From Cardinalis cardinalis (taxonomy: Eukaryota; Chordata; Aves; Passeriformes; Cardinalidae), in NCBI GenBank assembly GCA_014549065.1, contig JACDOX010000058.1:620001-684000 (forward strand): a stretch of DNA of 64,000 bases, given 5' to 3'. A model generated the notes under the pieces. That model was given only the letters and a program-made list of their open reading frames with translations, had not been told where the DNA came from and did no database searches. This document shows, in pieces, positions 1 to 10,299 of the stretch. Every line of letters starts with the position of its first letter. Position 1 is the stretch's first letter. Position numbers and translations under genes: made by a program.

Positions 1-221
1 TCAATTGAAATCCCTCTTGCCCAGTGTTTCTATTCAGAAAAACTGTAAAGCTTCATTAGAGGACTACTGTTTCATCTGGATTCAGAAGCAGTTGATTTTG
101 GTGTTCATGGATTTAGTACAGTTTTAGTTATTGTTTTACATCTAGTTTAATTTGATCTATAGTATTAAAATCAGAATGCTCAAATCAAGTGTTCATTGTT
201 GTGTTTTGTTTTTTGTTGCAG
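1..221 (+). other. MTSS1: MTSS1 intron 1, 3' end (partial)
   Basis: This is AT-rich intron sequence running into the splice acceptor of the exon at 222. The acceptor has a T/G-rich tract over roughly 197-218 and ends in TTGCAG. No repeat or other gene is visible. Coding exon 1, which in known MTSS1 encodes the first 24 residues, is not in the window. Confidence 0.85.
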
Positions 222-283
222 GGAAGTTATCCAGTGTGGGAAGATTTTATAAATAAAGCTGGGAAACTGCAGTCTCAGCTTCG
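222..283 (+). CDS. MTSS1: MTSS1 coding exon 2 (I-BAR domain)
   Basis: MTSS1 (MIM) is a cytoplasmic scaffold whose N-terminal I-BAR/IMD domain dimerises, binds PI(4,5)P2-rich membrane and bends it outward, while its C-terminal WH2 motif binds actin. Read from base 222 in phase 0, this 62-nt exon encodes GSYPVWEDFINKAGKLQSQL plus two bases of a split Arg codon. As I recall the protein, this is identical to residues 25-44 of vertebrate MTSS1. The paralogue MTSS2 (MTSS1L) differs at several positions here (SSYPIWEDF..., KLHSQL), so the assignment to MTSS1 is firm. The acceptor is TTGCAG ending at 221 and the donor is GTAAGT at 284-289. The split codon is completed by the exon at 3010. The exon lies in the first long helix of the coiled-coil I-BAR fold. 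No frameshift or stop is present. Confidence 0.97.
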
Positions 284-3009
284 GTAAGTTTTATGTTACA
301 CAGTCAAGATCCCCTATAGTTCCTTGGATGTGCAAACATTAAGATTAAATGCAGCTTTTGCAAGGATAATTTCCTAAGCACATCCTAGTAAAATTGTGCA
401 TATTTCTTAGTCAACACCTGCATGTAACTTTTAAATACTACTACTGGTGTTTTAACATATTTAGGAAAATTCAAAATATGCCACCAACTATACATAATAA
501 ATATAAAATGAACTAAATTCAGTGGATATTGATGAAAAGTTGCAAAGAGTTTACTGTTGTTTAGCGAATACACATTTGGAATTAGGTCTATGTTACCCTT
601 TTTATTAGTGTAGAATACAAAGAGGTTACATGGGAAGAGGGCTCAAAATATTAAAAAATGTTTGGTAGCCTTAACAGCATTTTCTTCTGACTTAAAAATG
701 AAGAGAATTACTTTGCTGGATCATATATTGGTGATTATTAAAACCTAAGGATTTGAGGTATACTTTGAAAATGACATTCTGGATTTTTTTATATATGCCA
801 GAAGTATCACACTCAGACCAATTCTACCTCTAGAATTCATTCATTTGTAAATTTGTTTCTGCTGATACAAATACAAGCTCCATTTCCTCATAACTCTCCC
901 TAAACCAGTCTCCTCTCTGCTCTGAAGAACACCAGTTTTTTTCCCCCACAGCTGTAGTGGTAGCAGGTTATTGGCAGTCTGGTTTGTGGCTCTGTGTTGC
1001 ATTATGAGCCATTCCCAGAGAAGCTGGGGGTTTGCTTCATTTGCCCTAAACAGCTGGAAGATGCTGTTCTGCTACACTGTGCCTAACACGCCACACTTGA
1101 TTGTGNTTTTTTTCCTTTTCCAGCAATCATGTCACAGTGAGTATGAAGATGTAGAGGAAGTAGAGAAAGAGGAAAAATGGAGAACTTTCCCAGCGTTTTG
1201 TACTCTCCAAACACAGGCCTTCTGGGATGGCATGAGGCATAGTTTTGTTTATTTCCCAGTCCTGTGGTGTTGCATTCTGTCAGTACAGTGCCACCGGAAC
1301 ATGCAAGCAGGCAGCTTGAAAGCCTGTGTTCGAGGATTTGCTGTTTGTTTCTAGCAAATGTGAGCCTTTTGCTGCTGTTTCATTTCTGTGTGCTCTGATA
1401 AAGGACAGCAGATGTCATTTGAGCTGGAGCCAGATCTTTCTGGATCTTGTTACTGGGGAAATGGAGCTTTGTTATTAGCAATATAATTAATAATTAACAA
1501 CACAGTGCATGAATAACAGTGTGACCCACAAGTTTGGAAGATGAATATCACAAACAGTGTTAAGGAAAATTTTAGAGAAGATTTTTCTGGTTCCAGGGCC
1601 CAGTATTGTTAGCTACCTGTCTGAGTAGGGGGTTTGCCCTCCCTTTAATCTCCTGGGCATGTGGAGAGTCCTTATGCATTTGGTTGGTCCTGTCATGCCT
1701 GGGGTGGTTTTTTCTGTGTGTGTTCAAATCTTCTGTGCTGTCAGTAGGCCATTTACCACACTGCCAGTTATGTCCTCTGTACCTTGAGCATACTTGGAGT
1801 GAGACTTGCATAAAATCTGACCTAATTAAGCAGTCCTGTGGTCTTTCTGGCTGAGGATCAGCTTCCCTGCAGGTCTCCTGGGTTTTTTGAGGCTACCAAG
1901 GAGCTCTCGAAACAAAGTGAATGTGATAGTCCCTGTTCTGGATTTTGCCTGAAAAGGCTGACTGACACCACCAGGAGAGAATATCAGAGTTACTGTTAGA
2001 AAAGATGTGCAGAAACAGAACCAGGAGGTAACTGTGGAGAGGGCACAATTGTAGAGCCCTGGCCTACTTTCTCTTTAATTGGGTCAACCAGACTATAAAC
2101 CTTCAGAAATTGGGACTGACCTGAGGTGTTCAGGGCTCTGGGGCATGCTTATCTAGAACAAACGTGTCTGGAAATTGTAACTCACGTTTGCTGTCCACTT
2201 GAACAGGTCTGTCCCCCACAGGTCTGGGGGTGCTTTCCACACGTGGAGGGAGGTTGGGCTAGGGAGGGTTGACACTTTGGAGTGTGAAGTCTGAGGTTGC
2301 TGGTGTACCTCTCAGGAAGGGTCCTGCTTGGAGGAGCACTAGATCAGAAAGGGGTTTTGGTAATTTTGGGGGTTTGGGGATTGGTGGGTTTTTGTGGGTT
2401 TGAATTGTTTTGTTTTTTACATGAAATTGAGGGGNTTTTTTTCTTCCTTTCCTGCTTTTCCAATTGTCCAAGAACTCCAGACCAGTCTGATTTCCAAAAA
2501 ATTTTCTGTTTCAAGGGATGCTCATGCTCCCCACATGAAAAATGCAGGCAGTTGTTTGGCTAGGATCCTAGATAAAAGGAAGTCGCTGCGTGTTTATTCT
2601 TAAAATATGCATGTTCCCCAAAAATAGCAGTGGCTATAATTTGTTCACTAATGGATGAAGTATAATGTGTGTTAGATTTGTTTTTCATGTTTGACTGCTT
2701 AATATTAGTTCTTCAGAGGAAATCGGCTAGAAGGAGGGTGGCTGTGCTCTTTTGAAACAGCACCTGTCCTGTGCAATTCTCAGCATGGAATTAGCGTGGC
2801 TGCCTCCTAGTCCATAGTGCTAGCACAAAGCAAGGAAGGGATTAAGAAATGAAGGAGGGAGAAGGCTAAGTTCAGATATAAAAGAGCATACTTTTTGTGG
2901 CCTCTGCAAGTTCACAGTGTTATTCTTTATAAGCCTAAATGTTTTTGGCAGTAATTAAATAGGCATCAATGAGACACTGCTAATGTTTTGTTATCTGTAT
3001 GCATTTCAG
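284..3009 (+). other. MTSS1: MTSS1 intron 2
   Basis: This 2,726-bp intron runs from GTAAGT to a TTTCAG acceptor preceded by a T-rich stretch. It is unique-looking sequence with no recognised transposon. It includes a G-run cluster at 2368-2398 that fits a G-quadruplex pattern. It also has a 13-nt segment at 1124-1136 with strong flanking acceptor and donor signals. Open frames inside it are short, often lack ATG, and carry no recognisable protein. Confidence 0.9.
2368..2398 (+). other. G-quadruplex-type motif in intron 2
   Basis: Four runs of at least three G (2368-2372, 2376-2379, 2386-2388, 2396-2398) are separated by loops of 3, 6 and 7 bases, which fits the standard G3+N1-7 rule. The G-rich strand is the sense strand, so the structure could form in the MTSS1 pre-mRNA as well as in the non-template DNA. 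It lies about 610 bases upstream of the exon at 3010. Folding is not shown by sequence alone. Confidence 0.5.
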
Positions 3010-3083
3010 GACTACAGTAGTAGCAGCTGCTGCCTTTTTGGATGCCTTTCAGAAAGTGGCTGACATGGCTACTAATACACGTG
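3010..3083 (+). CDS. MTSS1: MTSS1 coding exon 3 (I-BAR domain)
   Basis: This 74-nt exon starts with the last base of the Arg codon opened in the exon at 222 (CG plus G). It continues TTVVAAAAFLDAFQKVADMA then TNTR, and ends with the first base of a Gly codon. This matches known MTSS1 residues 46-69. The paralogue MTSS2 has TTVLAAVAFLDAF at the same place, which again separates the two. The acceptor is TTTCAG ending at 3009 and the donor is GTAAGC at 3084-3089. Exon phases (2 in, 1 out) agree with the upstream exon and predict that the next exon begins with the last two bases of a Gly codon, then GTREIGS in the known protein. The encoded stretch is an amphipathic helix of the I-BAR dimer. The exon is intact. 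Confidence 0.97.
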
Positions 3084-6000
3084 GTAAGCAGATGTGTCAA
3101 TATTGAGTTTAACAGAATGCTGTGTGGTTTATACCATTTGTAGTAATAAAAAGAAGTCTTGTTACATTGACAAGCAGATCTGTGAGACATCTGTTAGATG
3201 GACTTGCACTTTGAAAAAGTGGCACGTGAAAAAGGAAGTTGTCTTTACTGAAAAAAAAAAATGCTGGAAACCTGTAATTTAAATGTGTCATCAATCATGT
3301 GAACACTTCTTAATTACCATTTGAATTATACGTTGATGAATAATATTTTAGAAAGCAAGATTTACAGAAATCTGTATTCACTGGCGCCTCTGTACCTTGT
3401 GGAAATGTAAAAGGCTTGATACTCAGCTGGAATAAATAACTGTGGGGCTGCTGGAGACAGAGCAGACACTGGCTGATGCTATGGCCTTTAGGGTCTGCCA
3501 GTAATGATGACAGTGACCTGTACTTACATCTTTGAGCAAAGACTTTGCTTGTGCTTCCCCTTTTAGTCTGATGTTCTTGGTTGAACTGGGCTGTGGGCTT
3601 CTCTGGGTAGCAGTCTCAGCTTATTGGGGAGTATGGAGAGCCAGAATAGTGCAGCTGGTGTTCTTTCCAGACTGCTGAGTTGGAAGGAGACAAGAGGCTG
3701 CTTCTCTCTGATGCTGGATGCCCAGTGACCAAGGCATCATGTGCAGATGTCCCTGCAGTGGTGTAGGGCATTCCCCATGGTCACTGTCCTTGGACTGCTG
3801 CTGAAGAGTAAATCCAGAGTGCAGATAAATCACTGTGAAGGAAGATGCTCTTGGTCACCTCTAACCCTAAAGGTTTTGTAGTATTTTTTAAAGTCCTAAT
3901 GTGCTGTTGGCATTTGACTTGGAGAGTAAGAAAGTAATATTGCTGACATGAAGGGTGTTAATTCCCATTAGCAGAGTGCAAGCTCAGTCAGACTTCCCTT
4001 ACCTCTGGCTTACAGGAGGAGCAGCAGCTGCTGGAGTGAGTTCCAAGTCAGGATGACAAGAGGGAAGAATACTTCTTTTTCCTGTCTAAAGCTAATATTT
4101 ACATTCTGATAAGAAGTTCCTCATTATATGCATACCTACTGTAAATTATAGGTAATCTACTCACATAAAATAATAAACATGACAGAAAGTGGAATAAACT
4201 AAGGAAGAGACTCAAGGAAGAACTTCACTTGGATTTCTAACATGTCCTTCCTTCAAGCATGTTCTCTTCTCTTTCTTCTGCTTTCCCCAAGGGGAAACAA
4301 AATAAACGACCAAAATCCTTGAGACTTGTCTTCTAGCTATGCTGGCAGCCTTATAGGGCTTCCATTGAGATACCAGAATGACTGAAACTTTTCCCACTCT
4401 TGAACAAAAATGGCTTGTGTGGGTTTTTGAAGGGTATTTTGCACTTTCTGCTGTGTCGTGTCTTGTCTCTTATCTCTTCGAACACATCCTTTACAAAAGG
4501 AGCTCTGTGAATCCAGGCATGCCAAATTTGTATAGCTCCTCTGTTCTGTCTTCTGCCTTCCCTGACTGAAAGGATAGAAGGGAATTTTGGTTTTATTTTT
4601 AGAAAGTGATGTTCTGGGCAATGAATCAAAACTCCCAAGTTAGCTGGTGGTTCTGATCTGCCACCCAACCCAACTTCCATTTGTGCCCATTCAAGTTTAT
4701 CTCTGAGGTTGCACCTTNCTTCTTTAACAAATACTGATCATTCTGCCTTGCTGTGGACAGGGATAAACACCTGTCCCCAGGGAAGGTGATGGCAAAAATC
4801 CCTATGACTTGTGAGGGCACAATTCAATAAAAAAGTATTTTGCCATAAGTTTAAGGAATTCTATTCCAAAACTGAAACAGGAAAACTTAATACTTTTTTT
4901 TTCTCTGATATGTGAATTTTAACAGGCTCTCAGTTTTCCCTTTGAGTGGCTACCTAAAGTGAAAAATCCTTTCTTATATTTTCCCTGTTACTTACTCAGT
5001 ATATAAATTATGTGTCTGATTGTCTAATCAAACATCTGGCTGTGTTTCACCCTGTTTAGAGGGTTAACAGATAAACCAGATTTTACAGGTAACAGATTAA
5101 CCAAAATCAGACAAAGTCATGTTCAGCTGCTGGGGGTAAATGAGACCTGAGTAGCACTTCCCATGACAAAGGCAAGGAGGTTGGTATATTTTACATCATG
5201 AGGCTGGTTTATCATTGCATGAGCCAAATGCTTTCTCTGGGAACTAACTGTGTATGGGAATGCTGGAGCAGGTGCCTGATNTGGAGGGACAGTGTTAGTT
5301 CCTTGTAGGATGACTGAAGTGTTGTGAAGCTGGTGCTGCCTTTAATTTGTAATTGCTTGTAGTTCTACAGAAAGTGGCCTGTTATTTTAAGACTCATTGA
5401 TCTAGCTGATGGAAGTGTTTTATCAGTCAACAGAAGAACTCTGGCTACTCTTTAATCTGTTTGCAGCAGCATTAGCTTTGAAAGAAGAAAAAGTGTTTGC
5501 CTGGATATGCGTGTGCACACACGTGCAAGGGGGGACAATCTCCTTTCAGTCACCAAGTGTTCAAGAATGAGAGCTTATTTCCATCATTGCCAGTCCCTGT
5601 TCCAACTGGTAGCCTTACCTTGTGTGCCATTACTGCTGTTCCCAAGCACTGTCTTTGCTCTTCTGCTGCATTGTTCTCTCCATGCCTTTTACTGTCTTCT
5701 AATCCTGCAGTGGTAGCANTGTTAATCTTCACGTTCCCATCTGGAGCTCAGCTAGAAAGCATAATTGGAGCTCTGCCTGTGGTAAAACCTGATTGGATGA
5801 GTCAGATAACCTGTACTTTGCTGTGTTTTTTTCTCTTTGTAGCTTCTGAAGTAGGAAAAGTCCTGAATGTGAAGTACCTGATGTTTTGTGGTGACTCAAT
5901 ATACAAATTAATTCCCAACCAGCTCATTTCAGCTTTTGCTTCCTCCTTTNCTGTCTCTCCATTTTGATGTGCATCAACCCAAAGTTGTCTCATTTTTCCT

Positions 6001-9000
6001 CAGTTTAGTTCCCTTGGTTCAATGCTTTGATTTTAGCCTGACAAAGGAAAACACAAGGAAATTAGTTCTGATGCATGTATCACCAAAATGTTAGATTTCT
6101 GTGGGTCTGGTCATCTGAAAATCATCATTGAATGGGGGACATTGTTAAGTTATGTTGCTAATTTAAAGTAATGCTAGCTGTATAGCAGTGTGTGCTGTTT
6201 TTGCTGGCATCAGAGATTTTTGAAAACAAAATTNCTTCAGATGTTTTGATTTTTGAGCTCTGACAAAATAGAGACATCTATGTAGCAGTTTTTGTTATTC
6301 AAGCTGCATCTGTTTGGCATACAGCCCAGCAGAACTTGGTAGTCTGCAGTGGAATCTCTATTATCTCTCACTATGATTATTAAAGAGAATGCTTACAAAA
6401 TATTAATTAGGTGCTTCAGGGTACCTTTAAATCNTCAATATGCCTTAAATAGTGTAATAATAACTCTTGAATACCTTAAAAGTGAAGTTTTCTTTTGGGG
6501 AGATGTGTGNTCATGAGTTTTAGTTCAGGCTTTTCTTATATGGCTTAGTTCTTTCAATATTTGAGATTCTGAATGTTTTTACCTTCATCAATTCTAACTG
6601 AAGCATGGAAGAAATTTAAATGTAATTTAATTTTCTTTCCATTTACCTGATTATTTGTGCAGTAAAAATATATTCCTTATGAAGACAAGAACTGTGCATT
6701 ACAGATACCGTGTTTATATGTGATATATGTTCAAGTTGGCTTTCAACAGTATGTAAAAGAGTGTGTGTAAATTGCTTTGCTTTTTGTATGCTAGTCTTCT
6801 TCTGCCTCTGCTGCATTTGAATGTCCTTTGTAGATAAGTACTAGAGCTCAGGAATTTGAAAAAGGAGGTGTGAAAAGTGACTATCCTCCTTGTGTTATGA
6901 GGGAGATTAATGTGAAGATATGCACGCTTCTCATATATCCACTTAATTCACCATCAGCAGCTTCCCAATANAACCCTGCCCCAGTCTTGCCTACCTGCAC
7001 AGGTGTAAATTAAAATTTATGGAAAGATGATCAAAAAGCTTTGATTTACCCAAGCTTAAAATTGATCTTCAAAGTGAGATTGTTAATGAGGCAGCTGATA
7101 CTCAAGTCTTGTGGTTTTTTGTTTTTCATTCATATTGAAGGGTTTTGCATATACATAGGTGTGCTTGATATTAGCAGATTAGTTAAATCACTTCAAGAGG
7201 GTGTCAGTGTATCACACAGCTTTCTCTGGCCAGCTGGATTCCATGGATTGTAGTGCTGTTTGAAGTTCCCTCTAGGCAAGTGCTACTAGAGGTATGTTTT
7301 CCCTGCCTTTGGTAATTCTGACATCTAGTATGTTTTCCATCTCTTTCATTTTACAGATCTCTGGGAGGATTTTAAGGCAATGCAGAGTTGCAGGAAATTC
7401 CATTCAGTAGGAGACCCTTTCTGCTGGACTGAGGGTTTTGAGATCAGGGAGGANGTTGTGGGTAATCAGCCAGCTACCAAGGGGCACTGAGTAGATTTGG
7501 AAGCAAAACTCAGTCTGTGTCTGCATGGCATGCAGCAGCAGCAGGGACCAAAATCAGCATAGTAATTTTAATGNTACCCTGTTGAGGGGCCGGATATATC
7601 AGTGTGGAAGAAGTGCTACATTGAAGTGCCTGCACTTTTTTCAAGCCTCATTAAGTTTCAACAGCACACAAAAATGTAAATATGATTTAACACTTTTACT
7701 TGCAAAATTAAATTTGATTAATATTTGTGAGTATCTATGTCAGGTAGCTCTTCTATGGCACTACTCAGTGACTGCTCTTCATGTTTAATAAAGCTGCTTA
7801 AAATAGTACCTTTACTGCAGATCAGTGTTTCTGGACAGACTCTGCATCCGTGTTGTTCCAGGTAGTGTAAGTACCCCTTCAGACCGCCCTTAGTCTGGGT
7901 GATCCGTTTTTATTTTGGCCAGGATCTAGATTGTNTGTATTGAAGTGGTTTCCTGAGCTGCACAAAGTGTTGCAGGGCTGGAATTATCTGTGAGCTCCCA
8001 AGTGAGTGTGCTCAGGCCTCCTGAGCCAGGACCTCGCTCACTGCAAATATGGCAGAGTGGGAGCCAAGGTATGGTAGGGTCTTGGTACTACAGCAAAATG
8101 TAATGGACAGTACTGAAAGTTTTTTTCTATTGATTTATTTATTTTCATGGAGGGNGAAAAAAAAGATGGAATAGAGGTGAAGGCTGGGGAGGAGAAAGAC
8201 ATCACAGTCTACAGCAGTAGACATACAGCTGTATAACATTTTTGAAATAGACTGCTTTGCTCCTGGCTATGGACTGGGAAGATGTGATGGTGATCTGTGC
8301 CTAATTTCAGAGTGAAAACAAAGCTGATCACAAGAGAAAAGGCATTCTCATTGTCCAATTCCTTTGTCTGACTCCTCTTTAATTTCAGATGCTCATACTC
8401 AAATAGCAAAACCTTTGTTAAGCTTCCTGTCAGTTAAGATAAGACTGTCATAAGTACTTATTCTCCTGTGGCGTCTTTGAAGAAAAATAATACAGTCCAG
8501 ACTTTTTCTTTGTGGATTTTCATATACAAAATAATCAGGAAGAAAAGTATTTGAATGAACCATTCAGTCTTCCATTATGTTTTCATGAAGATGCTGCAAA
8601 ATGCAGGACCAAAATCAGAACCACTGGCAGATAATTTTGAGGCTGGATGCATATTACGTATCTGTTGTGTTAGGAGAAGTGGGACTTGGATATTTTGCTT
8701 AACAACAGCTAAAATTACAAATCACAAAGGCCATGTTGTGTTATTCACTCTTTCTGTGTTCCCATCTCTCTCTAGACCAGTAGCAAATGTCAGTCCATAT
8801 TTGTCACCAAGTGTGTCACCCTGAGAACTCTGCTTCTTATGTGAGCCCCTTTGGCTGGAGCAGTCAGAATGGGGTGACATCTAAAAGGTTCAAACACAAG
8901 AGAAGTGGTTTGGTTATTAATGACCAGATTTTATACTTCGGGGCTTGAAAAGGCTGCACTGCAGGTGAAAACATGGCCATTGTCTTTTCTTTGGAGAAGT

Positions 9001-10299
9001 GCAGGCACTGCAGCTTAAAAAAATATTACTTATTTATGCCTTATTTTTTTCCTTGAGGTCAAGACAAAATCTAGCTCAGGGTCATGGCAACATTTGTGCT
9101 GATTTATCCTTACCTAAGGAGTAATATTCAGGGCAGAAGACAAAAATAATTGCTATAATAACTTANATAGTCAGATGTCCCTTTGTACAGTGCAGAGAGT
9201 GAGGCAGGACTGGAGTTTGCATTTGCCCTACAACCCAGTATTTTTTTTGAGTTTGCTGAGGTGCTGAGACTGAATGTTGTTAGGAAAGGGTGTAAAGCCA
9301 CCAGGTGATTGTGTGTGCTAAACAGAAAATTTGAATGCAAGACCAGCTTCTATGAGGGGGAAAAAAAAGGGCGAGGGAGGAAGAAGCAAATGAACCTCTT
9401 TAGTACTTTGTCCAAGAAGTGGGCTGGTGTGTTAAGATAGCAGGGGCTGGACTTTTTTCTCATGACTCAATGTGAGTCTGCTCACTATCATCTGAATTGG
9501 AAATCTTTGGGAGTGTGGGGAGGGGGAACAGCTCAGAGTTAATTTTTCATACACTTGGTTGTGGTTCTTTCTCTCTCCTTACTTAGACAGCTGTGTTGCT
9601 TTTAGGAGGGTAGAATATCAGATCCTGGTTTTTCTGCAGGCTTGGGATGGATGAATTGATTGTTTTTTCCAGCTACATTATGAATTTATATCTCTGTGGG
9701 CATCTTCACGCAGAGCACCTACACTTCAGTAACTAAATACTGGTTTTGTAGCTGTAAAGAATTTTCTCAGTCTTGGCAAGAGAACCAAACTTTTAATGTC
9801 TTAATCATCGAGTTTGGGAAGTAATGAGGATAAATTGTAAGTGGCTCTAGGATTTCCTTCAGATGATTTATTAGTTTAGAGTCAAAGATGCAAAAGCATC
9901 CTTTTGATGATGGGCTGTGGATTTGAAAGTGGAGGCTGAGGTTTTGGTTGGTGGTTGGTTTTCCCAGTGTAGCACATGTTTCTGTGGTGGGAGATCCCCT
10001 TTCAGGCTAATTCAAGCAGCCTTTTGATGTGATAAATTACTAGTTGGCACGTAGTTACAATCCTGCAGTAATCACAACAAGAGAGTTGTTGCAGCTCTTA
10101 TTTATTTTTAATCTGTCACCAGCTGGGTAACAAAGGTAGCTGAAGATCTGTTCACATAGTTTTATTTAGTATCCTTTTTTGTTTGCTATATGAGAGAAAG
10201 GGAAGTTCTGTGTCGTGGGAAGAGAATTAGAAAATCATTTGAGACTAAGCAAGGTTTCTGTGAAGTAGGGTAGTGCTTCTTGCCTCATGGACCTTGCCC
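3084..10299 (+). other. MTSS1: MTSS1 intron 3, first 7.2 kb
   Basis: This is non-coding intron sequence after the GTAAGC donor. It is mostly AT-rich, with the most AT-rich, possibly constrained-looking parts around 6170-6780. No transposon could be recognised. Open frames here are at most about 156 codons (5497-5967) with no recognisable domain. Several single N bases lie at or near homopolymers. Confidence 0.8.

Noticed and set aside
971..1354. 127-codon frame in intron 2
   Set aside because: It starts at TTG rather than ATG and runs across the pyrimidine tract of a splice-like signal. No known protein is encoded.
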